From assembly GCF_026810225.1 (NCBI RefSeq), contig NZ_CP113865.1:1880001-1944000 (forward strand): a stretch of 64,000 nucleotides of DNA, given 5' to 3'. Numbering within the stretch: the stretch's first letter is position 1; the number at the start of each line of letters is the position of its first letter. The DNA is from Caldicellulosiruptor morganii (GTDB lineage: Bacteria; Bacillota; Thermoanaerobacteria; Caldicellulosiruptorales; Caldicellulosiruptoraceae). The notes beneath the pieces were generated by a model. It ran no database searches, had not been told where the DNA came from, and saw only the letters and a program-made list of their open reading frames with translations. Of this stretch, positions 1 through 8,627 are shown one piece after another. Both the position numbers and the translations under genes were made by a program.

Positions 1-1152
1 TTCTTTGAGAATCTTTGTCACATTTGTATACGTCATTCTCTCTTTGCTTCTGATCACACTTTCAAAGATGTCATGCTTCACAACATTTCCCTGCTTGTCA
101 ATCTCCATAAGAACTGAAAATGTCAACCTGTCAACGTTGGGGTTGAGTGAACAGATGCCATTTGAAAGCTTAAACGGAAGCATTGGGATGACTCTGTCAA
201 CAAGATACACAGACGTTCCGCGCCTGTAAGCTTCCTTGTCAAGATGGGTGTTTGGCTTTACATAGTGGCTAACATCTGCAATATGAACACCTAAAAGATA
301 GTTCCCGTTTGGAAGTTTTTTGATAGACACTGCATCGTCAAAGTCTTTTGCATCCTCACCATCGATTGTAAAGATTGTCCAGTTGCGCAGGTCAACTCTT
401 CCTTCTAAATCCTCTTCTGTCACTTCATCTGGAATATTCTCAACTTCTTTTAATACCTCTTTTGGGAACTCCTCGTCAAGTTCATATTTTTTAATTATTG
501 AAAGAATGTCAACACCTTTGGCATTTTCATACCCCAAAATCTCAATAATTTTCCCCTCAGGGTTTCTTCTTTTTTCAGGATACCTGGTAATCTCAACAAC
601 AACCTTCTGACCCGTTTTAGCCTTGTTCTTCCCGCTTTTTGGAATATAGATGTCATATGTTATCCTCTGGTCATCTGGAATGACAAAACCAAAGTTTTTG
701 CTATCCTCATACCTTCCAACAACTTTTGTGATACCTCTTTGCAAAATCCTCTCAATAAACCCCTCTACCTTTTTGCCCTCAACAGGCGGAAGAGAAAGTA
801 CCTTTACAAGCACCCTGTCGCCATGCATAGCACCGTTCATGTTCTCTGGTGAGATATAAATGTCGGGTACATTGGGGTTGTCAGGAATCAAAAAACCATA
901 GCCGCGCGGGTTTACCTCAAGCATTCCTGCAAACAGGTTCATCTCCTCAGCAAGACCGAACCTGCCACGCTTTGTCCTTACAATCTTGCCCTCTTGTTCT
1001 AATTCATCTAATATCTTTTTGAGAAGCTTTTCATCCTTTTCCTGCCAGCTTAAAATCTCAAGGATTTCTGAAAATGTCATGGGATGATAGCTTTCTTCCT
1101 GAAAAAGATTTAAAACCTCCTGTTTCTTTTCCTCATACTTTATCTTTTTCAC
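1..1152 (-). CDS. rnr: Ribonuclease R, N-terminal part (cut by window edge)
   Basis: RNase R is a processive 3'-5' exoribonuclease that degrades structured RNA. Only the first 384 residues are present; the C-terminal catalytic end and S1 domain lie beyond base 1. Translation from a GTG at 1152 gives a winged-helix-like N-terminus (about residues 1-65), two cold-shock segments (motifs RGYGFLIPD and NFGFVIPD) and the start of the RNB domain with the metal-binding motif DGEDAKDFDDAVS near residues 260-275, then HIADVSHYV. The ORF runs off the edge. It follows secG and an HD-domain gene; secG-rnr adjacency is common in Firmicutes. The GTG start is preceded by AAAGGAT. Family call is secure. Confidence 0.95.
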   Translation of the reverse strand, partial: MKKIKYEEKKQEVLNLFQEESYHPMTFSEILEILSWQEKDEKLLKKILDELEQEGKIVRTKRGRFGLAEEMNLFAGMLEVNPRGYGFLIPDNPNVPDIYISPENMNGAMHGDRVLVKVLSLPPVEGKKVEGFIERILQRGITKVVGRYEDSKNFGFVIPDDQRITYDIYIPKSGKNKAKTGQKVVVEITRYPEKRRNPEGKIIEILGYENAKGVDILSIIKKYELDEEFPKEVLKEVENIPDEVTEEDLEGRVDLRNWTIFTIDGEDAKDFDDAVSIKKLPNGNYLLGVHIADVSHYVKPNTHLDKEAYRRGTSVYLVDRVIPMLPFKLSNGICSLNPNVDRLTFSVLMEIDKQGNVVKHDIFESVIRSKERMTYTNVTKILKE

Positions 1153-1182
1153 AGGATTATCACATCCTTTTATTTTTTAAGT

Positions 1183-1740
1183 TTACAAACCAAGCTCATT
1201 AGATATTTTTTGCATAGCTCTGATTGCTATACCTAAAAACTCTTCAAGTTCAAGCCCAAGGTCAGAACATGCTCTCATCTGATCTCTGTTTGCACCCTTT
1301 GCAAAGCTTTTTTCATTGAACCTGTTTAGCAGAAACGGTACCGTCACATCCGAAAGTTTTTTTGATGGTAGAATCAGCGCACCTGCAACAATGAAACCAG
1401 ATGTCGGGTCAACACAGTAAAGTGCCTTGTCCAAAAGAGAAAGTCTTGGAAGACCGTGTGCGTCGTTGTGAACTTTTACAGCATATACAATGTCCTTATC
1501 AAACCCCAAATCCTCCAAAATTTTTGCGCCAACCAAGCTGTGCGCGCTCGGGTCGTTTTTTGTATCCTCATAATCTATGTCATGAACAAGTCCACAAATA
1601 CCCCACTTATCCATATCTTGTTCAAAATAACATGCAAGCTCGCGCATGATAGCCTCGCAAGCCAAACAGTGTTTGAAAAGATTCTGTGTCTTTATTCTCT
1701 TTTTAAGCTCCTCCAGTGCAACTTCACGTGTGACGCTCAT
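1183..1740 (-). CDS. HD-domain phosphohydrolase-like protein
   Basis: A 185-residue protein with an HD-superfamily metal-dependent hydrolase core: an early His (FKHCLAC), the HDIDYED motif and a later HNDAHG segment fit the H...HD...H pattern. Such proteins hydrolyse phosphate esters or nucleotides; the substrate cannot be told here. The frame stays open upstream to 1824, but the ATG at 1740 (MSVTREVAL) has GGAGGAAG about eight bases before it and is the better start. It sits between secG and rnr on the same strand and is probably cotranscribed. No membrane segment is visible. The domain call is good; the function is unknown. Confidence 0.8.
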   Translation of the reverse strand: MSVTREVALEELKKRIKTQNLFKHCLACEAIMRELACYFEQDMDKWGICGLVHDIDYEDTKNDPSAHSLVGAKILEDLGFDKDIVYAVKVHNDAHGLPRLSLLDKALYCVDPTSGFIVAGALILPSKKLSDVTVPFLLNRFNEKSFAKGANRDQMRACSDLGLELEEFLGIAIRAMQKISNELGL

Positions 1741-1837
1741 TTTAAAATCTTCCTCCTTTTGTATTAAGCGTTTTGTAAGATATTGTGAACATTCATGGTT
1801 AAAATAAAAACCCAAGGTTGACATTCAACCTCAGGTT

Positions 1838-2074
1838 TTACTTTATTACAAAGAATAAAACTATTGATACAACAAAGAAAGCTGCTGCTATAATCCACGT
1901 ATATCTTCCAAGCATAGCATCAAGAGTTCTTCCTTTATACTTTCCAAAAAATGTCTCAGCACCACCTGCAATTGAACCTGAAAGTCCTGCACTCTTGCCA
2001 GACTGCAAAAGCACAATAATTATAAGGGCTATTGCTAAAAGAAGCTCTAATACAGTTAGAATTATCTTTGCCAT
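1838..2074 (-). CDS. secG: Protein translocase subunit SecG
   Basis: SecG is a small membrane subunit of the SecYEG channel. The 78-residue product has the typical layout: an N-terminal hydrophobic helix (ILTVLELLLAIALIIIVLL), the family motif QSGKSAGLSGSIAGGAE in the loop, then KGRTLDAMLGR and a second hydrophobic helix at the C-terminus. The start at 2074 is preceded by AGGAGG at good spacing; an upstream in-frame start at 2116 would add a non-conserved extension. It lies upstream of the HD gene and rnr in one minus-strand operon. Confidence 0.95.
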   Translation of the reverse strand: MAKIILTVLELLLAIALIIIVLLQSGKSAGLSGSIAGGAETFFGKYKGRTLDAMLGRYTWIIAAAFFVVSIVLFFVIK

Positions 2075-2131
2075 TGTGATTAAAAACCTCCTAAAAAATT
2101 TGTATTGACTTGTCAAAAATTCCAGTTCAAA

Positions 2132-2296
2132 TCATAAGTCCACTTCTCTGCACTTTGTTTCAACAAGCTTGATAGCACCTTCTTTGTCCTCACCCAAAAG
2201 CAAATCGCACATCTCTTTTGCCTTGGCATTTGTGAGGAAAACATCTTCTACCTTTTTTCCATCTTTATACTCAATATTAACGTAGAAAATTTTCAA
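2132..2296 (-). CDS. Small hypothetical protein (54 aa) ahead of secG
   Basis: A short open frame begins at TTG 2296 with an AAGGTGAG ribosome site just upstream and ends with TGA at 2132. The product (begins LKIFYVNIEYKDGKK, ends VETKCREVDL) is soluble, rich in Lys and Glu, and has two Cys residues. It lies about 40 bases downstream of a good promoter and immediately before secG in the same direction, so it would be the first gene of the secG operon. I do not recognise a family. The ribosome site, placement and balanced codon use support a real gene, but there is no homology evidence. Confidence 0.6.
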   Translation of the reverse strand: MKIFYVNIEYKDGKKVEDVFLTNAKAKEMCDLLLGEDKEGAIKLVETKCREVDL

Positions 2297-2338
2297 TTAA
2301 CTCACCTTCCCTGCAAAAAGCCATAAAACCACATTACA

Positions 2339-2366
2339 ATTATATCACATGCTGAAAAAAATTCAA
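2339..2366 (-). promoter_or_regulatory. Sigma-A type promoter for the sORF-secG-HD-rnr operon
   Basis: Read on the minus strand: -35 TTGAAT (2366-2361), 16-base spacer, -10 TATAAT (2344-2339). It lies about 43 bases upstream of the TTG start of the small ORF, in the only sizeable gap upstream of the operon. Confidence 0.7.
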
Positions 2367-2603
2367 TCAAAATGATTAATTCAGATATTTTATTCTTCCT
2401 CAAGCAAAAACCAACCGTACATATTGTGTGTTGATTTTTAAAAACATACTGCAAACTGCTACCTTCTATTGATTTAAAAAAAATAAAAATGGAATATTCC
2501 CTCCTTAAAGTAAATAGAGGTTGAATATCATCAATTTTCTGACTGGAAACTCCTCTACCTCAATGTTTACAAAAGAAACCTTTAAATTTGGTTGAAAACT
2601 AAA
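2367..2603. other. Gap with no recognisable gene
   Basis: Between the secG-operon promoter and the next gene on the same strand. No open frame with a ribosome site, no strong hairpin and no RNA gene was seen. The sequence is AT-rich with many stops in all frames. Confidence 0.5.
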
Positions 2604-2945
2604 TTACAACATATTGCTTTTTTTGTAGATTTCCTTCGTTAGTTTATAAATTTCTTGAACGGCATTTTCAAGTCTAAAGTAGTATATTGTATAGAAAAAG
2701 GTCATAACTATCAATATTGCAATTAGTATATACCCACACAGAGATTGTACATTGCTGTATACAAATATAAACGCTAATATTGTAATTAGTCCAAAGAAGA
2801 GTGTAACCAATAAGTGTACTAATCTTTCATGTTGAAAATTTTTTATCATTTGGTCATTATAAATGAAAAATTTTTCGTTTAACTGAATTTCATTATTTAA
2901 TGCTTCTTCTAACAACTTTTTGTGTTCCAATATCAAGTTCAACAT
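2604..2945 (-). CDS. Hypothetical membrane protein with two transmembrane helices
   Basis: A 113-residue product. Residues 1-40 are a charged, helix-prone segment; residues about 43-65 and 67-90 are two hydrophobic stretches (LVTLFFGLITILAFIF and YILIAILIVMTFFYTIYY) forming a membrane hairpin, followed by a charged tail ending KKSNML. The ATG at 2945 has AAGGGTTG upstream, a moderate ribosome site. I do not recognise the family. It borders the AT-rich paralogue island but points the other way. Confidence 0.55.
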   Translation of the reverse strand: MLNLILEHKKLLEEALNNEIQLNEKFFIYNDQMIKNFQHERLVHLLVTLFFGLITILAFIFVYSNVQSLCGYILIAILIVMTFFYTIYYFRLENAVQEIYKLTKEIYKKSNML

Positions 2946-3118
2946 TTTTCAACCCTTATTTTTTACACATTTTAATTGAATTTTTGTAATTAACTGGACA
3001 ATAAAAACTTTGCATAATTCTTCTTTTAGCTAATTTTTATTATATCTCAATGTTGCTAAATTCAAAATATCTTCTAATATCAAATAATCAAAGTTTCTAT
3101 AAACATGTTTTTAAAACT

Positions 3119-3225
3119 TAAAGGCAAAGCTAATTGATGATAAAACAAAAGAAGAGTATAATATTGGTGATTTGGACACTGTCTCTGCACAGTTTGCTAT
3201 AGCTTTGCCTATTGCATTAGGATAA
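3119..3225 (+). pseudogene. Possible C-terminal remnant of an unidentified gene
   Basis: A 35-codon open stretch (NLKAKLIDDKTKEEYN... ending ALPIALG) terminates at TAA 3223-3225 and has a stop in frame just upstream, with no start codon. It reads like a protein tail and lies immediately before the ribosome site of the first island paralogue. It could be chance coding-like sequence; the source family is not recognised. Confidence 0.25.
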
Positions 3226-3238
3226 GGAGGTCAACTAA

Positions 3239-4546
3239 TTGAGGAAAATTTCTTTATTTGATAGTTTAAGAGAATATTTATCGAATTATAATACCAGAGA
3301 ATTTTCAAACTTTTGTCTTTACAAAAATAATAAAATTTTTTGTTGGACTTATAAACATCCATTTAAATTATATCAGATGGGAGTATTTTATATTGATACT
3401 AAAAAATATAAATCTAAATACTTTAAACTTTCCAATGATGTTAAAATTTTATATAATGATATGTGCGAAGATATATTTACAATTCATGGCTCTTTTACTT
3501 CTTGTCTCAAACTCCATATAAAAAAACTGAACTCTGAGTTAGAAGAAGAGGATATAATAGACATTCCCCTCCCTTTAGAACTGGAAGACTTTGATAACAG
3601 CCTTTTTTGTAAAACTAAATATTCAATACATGCAAAATTATTAGATAAAAGATATATCTTTGTGAAATTAATGCTATACTTTGATAAGAATAACAAATTA
3701 GAGATGTTTGAACCATTATTTATTTTTATTGATATTATAGCAAAAAAATATTATCTATTGTCTTCTCGACTATCAAAAAAAATAAAACATATCAACGTGG
3801 TCCAAGTACATCTGTTTGATTCTAAATACTTATTTTTTGAAATTAACAACCTTGGAAGTTCCGAAAAACATGATCTCCTTGTCAATAATAAAGAAGGAAG
3901 TGATATTGTTTCAACCGATCATTTTACTCAAAAGCACATAATTTATCCTATTGAACAATTAAAAGTTGATATTTTAAAAGATACAGTAGATTTCGAAAAA
4001 TACACTTTTACATGTACTCAATTCGATGCTGTTTTACCCTTTTATTTCATTGAGAATGATAACTATTATTATCTTAAAACATATGTTAATGAAAATAAAT
4101 CTGAATTTTACAAAATTAATCTTCTTGAGAAGAATAATTCTTCACATCTTATTTGTACCATCAGGGAAAAAATATTAGAAAATTCTAGTTATACCAATTA
4201 CAAAATTATTAAAGTAAAGAAGATTGATAAAAAAGATGTTCTTTACATTGCAAGAGAAATAGTTGAAAATCAAGAAATAAGTATTATAGAAGCTCTCTAT
4301 TTAGGAAAAAAAATAGTTACTAAGAATTACAACACATTTAAGTTTAACAAAAAAGAAAGATGTATAGATATTTGTGAAAGTGATGGCTACCTTGTAACAA
4401 TGGAATATTTGGAGCCTAATAACACCATTTTTAAGTTTTTTTCACTTTATGATAAAAGATTACTACTACAAACCGAACCTTGTTCAAATATTTTGTATTT
4501 TAATAATCCTCTAGATAATGAGGAAATCTTGGTTGTACCATATTGA
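3239..4546 (+). CDS. Hypothetical protein, island paralogue A (435 aa)
   Basis: First of three related large proteins in this island. It starts at TTG 3239 after AAGGAGG, an excellent ribosome site. No signal peptide or membrane helix is evident; the chain is rich in Lys, Asn, Phe and Tyr with short beta-strand-like blocks (YYLKTYVNENKSEFYKINL, LFDSKYLFFEI) repeated at intervals, which could be a beta-propeller-like fold (inference only). It shares with paralogues B and C the motif (I/F)xYPxxxxxxDI and a block around ENDxxYYLKTYxxxNKSE. No function is known to me. Base composition is clearly more AT-rich than the housekeeping genes around the island. Confidence 0.7.
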   Translation: MRKISLFDSLREYLSNYNTREFSNFCLYKNNKIFCWTYKHPFKLYQMGVFYIDTKKYKSKYFKLSNDVKILYNDMCEDIFTIHGSFTSCLKLHIKKLNSELEEEDIIDIPLPLELEDFDNSLFCKTKYSIHAKLLDKRYIFVKLMLYFDKNNKLEMFEPLFIFIDIIAKKYYLLSSRLSKKIKHINVVQVHLFDSKYLFFEINNLGSSEKHDLLVNNKEGSDIVSTDHFTQKHIIYPIEQLKVDILKDTVDFEKYTFTCTQFDAVLPFYFIENDNYYYLKTYVNENKSEFYKINLLEKNNSSHLICTIREKILENSSYTNYKIIKVKKIDKKDVLYIAREIVENQEISIIEALYLGKKIVTKNYNTFKFNKKERCIDICESDGYLVTMEYLEPNNTIFKFFSLYDKRLLLQTEPCSNILYFNNPLDNEEILVVPY

Positions 4547-4695
4547 TATAAAGTTTCTAATCATTGGTATTCTTTGAATTACAGTCGTTTTCTAGTTGTC
4601 AAAAGTGGTTTGGACAACAATTAGAATAATGTATGCAAAATAAGCTTGTGACGCCAAAAAGTCAAAAATAGAAATATCAATTGAGGTGTAAATAA

Positions 4696-6096
4696 GTGGG
4701 TAATGTAACTTTTGTAGGACATTTGTTTATTCCACAAAAAAGCATATTGTCTGAAAATCCATTAAAAATTTGTTCTAAGACGAGACTTTTGTACCACGAA
4801 GATACTTTATTTATTGCAACAAGAGAGGAAAATTCTTCTAATCTAAAAATTACAAATTTGCTAATATACACTCTTGAAGCAGATAAACGTCTTCACCTTT
4901 TGACTGAATACAGTTTAAAAATACCAATAGATAATATTATTGGTATTGATAAGACAAAAATGATTGTCTATGGTTTGTCTATAGAGCAAAACTCTTCGGC
5001 TTTTTGCATATTAAAAATAGATATATTAAACCATGCCGAAGTAAACTTATATGAAATAAAACTGCTACAGTTTCGGAAAACTGAATCTAAAATTTCCTTA
5101 AATCAGATAGAATGTTTCTGTCAAACTAAGATTCTTGATGGTAAATATTCTATTTTTACAATAGATTGTTTGATAGAAACAATGAATAAAAAGAAAAAAG
5201 ATAAATCTTATCTTTTCTTCTTTGACTCAACAGTTGAGAAAATTTATTACCTTTCATACATTTCTGAAAAGTTTATAAAAGAAATTGAAATAGTTCAGAC
5301 AACCTTGTTGGGAGGAAAATATATTCTTTTTCAAACTGGTAGAATTGGTGATTCTGAAAAATTTGATATTATCTTTGAGGCAATACAAGAAAAAAAAGAA
5401 AATTTTGAGCTTTCTAATTTCCGTGTTAATCAAAAGATGATAATTTATCCTCTCAGGAAATTTTTTGAAGACATTTCTATTCGTAATGTTGATCTCGAAA
5501 GATATTGTTTTGAGAGAATGGATTTCAATGTTGTTGTGCCAACTTGTTGCAGATGGTTCGAAAATGATGAGTTTTTCTATATAAAGACTTTTATAACTCA
5601 AAACAAGTCAGAACTAATAAGAGTCAAAGTTTCTAGGTGTAAAAACAAAAGAAACCGTCTGTAGCCTTGATGAGAGAATTTTAAGTGATTCAATGTTCGT
5701 AAAAGAACGTATATTGGACAGCAATAAAATTCCAAAAAAAGAATTTATTTTATATTTTATATTGTGAAAGCCAATAAAATAAATTCGTATTGTTTTAAAG
5801 TTACTATTTTGTTTTTTGGAAAAAGGATAATTAAGAGGGACTTTTATTTTGAATTTGAGGGAAATGAAAATATCATTAAATTAAATTTAAAAAAAGATTA
5901 CATAATTACATGTAAAATGCATTTTAATGAAGAAGATATATTGCAAAATCCCGACCATCTTTATTTAACTTACAAGTCTTATAGTTGCTCTAATAAACAG
6001 TTTATTGATTCTCAAGATCAAGTTCACATGCTATATAAAGATATGGTTTTAGATAATCCTTATAATCAAATGGAGACACTGATATATTTTTACTGA
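4696..6096 (+). pseudogene. Island paralogue B, broken by two compensating frameshifts
   Basis: Starts at GTG 4696 after GAGGTG. The first open frame runs to a stop at 5664, but similarity to paralogue A moves to the +1 frame near 5620-5630 (TVCSLDERILSDS matches A's LICTIREKILENS) and returns to the original frame near 5750-5760. From there 5764-6096 (ILFFGKRIIKRDF matching A's ALYLGKKIVTKNY) carries the last quarter. The length restored is close to that of paralogue A. The two shifts cancel, so this is a full-length copy with two small indels: a young pseudogene or an assembly error. The 110-codon piece at 5764 is not an independent gene. Confidence 0.7.
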
Positions 6097-6097
6097 T

Positions 6098-6229
6098 TTA
6101 TTCTTGATAGCTAATGAAATTTATAAAGTGCTTTTGAAATTATCTAAAGACATAGGAAAAGAAGGAAAAGACAATATCTTTGGTTATGGTTTAGTAAAAT
6201 TTTGTAATACAAAAATTACAAAGAGGTAG
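6098..6229 (+). pseudogene. C-terminal remnant of a subtilisin-like (S8) protease
   Basis: A frame ending with TAG at 6227-6229 encodes FLIANEIYKVLLKLSKDIG then KEGKDNIFGYGLVKF and a short tail. The pattern 'helix - K/DLG - xGxD - xxGYGLV' is the typical C-terminal end of subtilase catalytic domains. No catalytic Asp, His or Ser region precedes it; upstream sequence is paralogue B. It is therefore a fragment of a deleted protease gene. Identification rests on this one motif. Confidence 0.5.
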
Positions 6230-6305
6230 CTAAACAAACTTTTCAAAGCTACTTCTTGTCTTTTAACAAAGCAGTCAAATACTTTTATTTAGGAGGATAA
6301 AAATA

Positions 6306-7652
6306 ATGAACATTGATGTTGTTTATATCCAAGATTTATCATCCGAAATGCATAATGTTTTAAAAAATAATCAATTGGGTAGTTTACCAATAGAGTGCAA
6401 AAATTTCTTATTAAGAAGTGTATTAAACCGAAGCACATATAAATCTGTTGGTATATGTTTTATTGATATCTCAAATCTTCAACTTAAAACTTACCTGTTT
6501 AAAAAAGAATTAGATAAAATCATTTATTTTGATGAAATAAATAATACACTATATGGGTATTACTGGAATATTGCAGATGACTATGTTAAAATTACTGTCA
6601 GGAGTATTAACCTGCTAAATAGAGACGAAAAAGACATTTTTGAAATTCCTATTGTTGAATTAAAGCTATGGGAAAATCACTTAAAACAGGAAGGTATAAG
6701 TAATTTCATTGTGCCTCCCCTTCTTTTTTTTGAAATGGTAAATTTTCGCTATATAATAACTATACACGACAAGTTCTATGCTTCCAACTCTAATAATAAA
6801 TGGCAAATTTATGTAATAGACCTTTTTGAAAATAAATTCTATAGTTACATTTACGATAATGATCCTAAAAAGCCGTTTCCTATATCCTATATAAGGTATT
6901 TTCCTGTTAGCAACGCTGATGGTTTTATATTTATTAAATTTGGACAAATTGACGCTGAGGAAAAGGAAATGTATTGGCTACCAGAAAATTCAAAAATGAC
7001 TCGACACTTTTGGGAGGCTTTTGCATTTTATCCACTGAATAAATTTATTGAAGACATTAAAAATCAAAAATTATTTTTAGACGCTTATATTGTTGAACGT
7101 GTCTCAGAAAATTTTTCTTTTCGCTTTTTAGATGATATTGAATCGATAAAAGATTTGTGCTTCTACTATATTAAGAAATCTATAAAAACTAATTTATCCA
7201 GACTTATAAAATTAGAACTTAAAAATTATACAAAAGAGATAATGCAAACTTCAATCAATCTTGATAATAAATTCCTGCACTATAATAATGGTTTACTAAC
7301 GACTATTTCTTTATCAATTGAAGAAATAAATGATAAACAAAATCTGTTAAGAATAAGTAAAGAATTTTTAAATGGTAACAATACAAAAAGTGTAAATATT
7401 CTCCTGAGCAAAGAAGAGCAATTTATGCCAGATATCATGTACAAGTACATCTTAAAACATGGTCTTTTTTTAACTTTCTCCCCTCGTTTTGACTATAGAG
7501 ATATTCCAAAGCATTATAAAATAAAGGTATATTCATTAGATTCTTCTTCAGCTTTTCTTGAATTTACCACAAAATATCCCCTTTCAAGTCCTTTTACAAT
7601 TACACTTGTTGAAAAAAGTAGAACTAAAGATAAATTTTTATTAATTATATAA
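6306..7652 (+). CDS. Hypothetical protein, island paralogue C (448 aa)
   Basis: Starts at ATG 6306 with AGGAGG nine bases upstream. The product is a divergent relative of paralogues A and B: it keeps the block FAFYPLNKFIEDI, equivalent to IIYPIEQLKVDI in A and IIYPLRKFFEDI in B, followed by an FYYIKK...SRLIKLEL segment aligned with YYLKT...SEFYKINL. No signal peptide, membrane helix or known catalytic motif is visible. It is AT-rich like its relatives and ends 23 bases before a strong terminator. Function unknown; the conserved copy number suggests selection on the family. Confidence 0.7.
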   Translation: MNIDVVYIQDLSSEMHNVLKNNQLGSLPIECKNFLLRSVLNRSTYKSVGICFIDISNLQLKTYLFKKELDKIIYFDEINNTLYGYYWNIADDYVKITVRSINLLNRDEKDIFEIPIVELKLWENHLKQEGISNFIVPPLLFFEMVNFRYIITIHDKFYASNSNNKWQIYVIDLFENKFYSYIYDNDPKKPFPISYIRYFPVSNADGFIFIKFGQIDAEEKEMYWLPENSKMTRHFWEAFAFYPLNKFIEDIKNQKLFLDAYIVERVSENFSFRFLDDIESIKDLCFYYIKKSIKTNLSRLIKLELKNYTKEIMQTSINLDNKFLHYNNGLLTTISLSIEEINDKQNLLRISKEFLNGNNTKSVNILLSKEEQFMPDIMYKYILKHGLFLTFSPRFDYRDIPKHYKIKVYSLDSSSAFLEFTTKYPLSSPFTITLVEKSRTKDKFLLII

Positions 7653-7674
7653 TACCAAATTTTAATTGTTAAAT

Positions 7675-7743
7675 AAAAAAGCTCTCATTCTTGGCATCTA
7701 TTTCTATTTATAAGCTTTATAACCAAGATAAGAGAGCTTTTTT
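7675..7743. terminator. Bidirectional terminator between island and dapF
   Basis: Arms GCTCTCATTCTTGG (7681-7694) and CCAAGATAAGAGAGC (7723-7737) pair, with AAAAAA on the left and TTTTTT on the right, so the stem can end transcription from both the plus-strand paralogue C and the minus-strand dapF operon. Confidence 0.8.
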
Positions 7744-7765
7744 CTGTAATTTCTAAAAATAATCT

Positions 7766-8602
7766 TTAATCCAAATACTCTCCAACAAAAACCTCCTCGG
7801 CAGGTCCTGTCATGAATACTGTGCCATCATCTTGCCACTCTATTTCAAGCATGCCAAAATAAAGGTGGACGTTTACCTTCTTTTCTGTAAAACCGTTCAA
7901 GTTTGATGCTATCACAGAGGCACAAGAGCCTGTTCCACATGCAAATGTAGCTCCGGCTCCTCTTTCCCACGTTCTCACCTTAATATTATTCTTGTCAATC
8001 ACCTGAACAAAATTGACATTTGTTTTCCTTGGAAATACCTCATGCCTTTCTATTTTAGGACCTAAAGTATAAATGTCAACCTTTTCTACATCATCAACAA
8101 ACAACACTGTGTGAGGAACACCCATCAACAGAGATGTAATCTTATACTCTTTACCATCAACCTCTATTGATGTATTTATAGCATCGCTTTCTGGGTCGCC
8201 TTGCATAGGAATATCCTTTCTTTTAAAGCTTGGTTTTCCCATGTTGACCTTTACCTTCTCCACAAGCCCATATTCATTTAAAATAAGCTCTGGTTCTATT
8301 ATTCCTGCCAATGTCTCAACCTTGAATTTGTCTTTTTTTACTATTCCTCTTTCAAACACATATTTAGAAAAGCACCGAATTCCATTTCCACACATCTCAG
8401 CCTCAGACCCGTCTGAGTTTATAATTCTCATCCTGATATCAGCAAGCTTCGAATCTAAAACAAGCAGCAGTCCGTCTGCTCCAACACCAATGTGTCTGTG
8501 GCACATCCTCTTTGCAAGAGAGTTGTAATCAATATCCTCTTTGCCTCTTGCATCTATTACAATAAAGTCATTGCCAAGTCCGTGCATCTTGGAAAAAAGC
8601 AT
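7766..8602 (-). CDS. dapF: Diaminopimelate epimerase
   Basis: Interconverts LL- and meso-diaminopimelate in the lysine and peptidoglycan pathway, in the cytosol. The 278-residue product has the family start (FSKMHGLGNDFIVID), the first catalytic Cys in EMCGNGIRCF, the second in ACGTGSCAS, and the substrate loop ERGAGAT; both catalytic Cys are intact. Length is normal. The ATG at 8602 has AGGAGGT upstream. It is the last gene of a minus-strand operon with the DUF711 gene and ends 23 bases before a terminator. Confidence 0.97.
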   Translation of the reverse strand: MLFSKMHGLGNDFIVIDARGKEDIDYNSLAKRMCHRHIGVGADGLLLVLDSKLADIRMRIINSDGSEAEMCGNGIRCFSKYVFERGIVKKDKFKVETLAGIIEPELILNEYGLVEKVKVNMGKPSFKRKDIPMQGDPESDAINTSIEVDGKEYKITSLLMGVPHTVLFVDDVEKVDIYTLGPKIERHEVFPRKTNVNFVQVIDKNNIKVRTWERGAGATFACGTGSCASVIASNLNGFTEKKVNVHLYFGMLEIEWQDDGTVFMTGPAEEVFVGEYLD

Positions 8603-8627
8603 TTTTTGTACCTCCTTTTCAAAATTT

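Noticed and set aside
5-859. Plus-strand ORFs at 5-229, 320-610 and 650-859
   Set aside because: They lie antisense to rnr, whose minus-strand frame is continuous and clearly homologous to RNase R.
5764-6096. Independent 110-residue gene
   Set aside because: It aligns with the last quarter of paralogue A and continues paralogue B after a frameshift; no good ribosome site.
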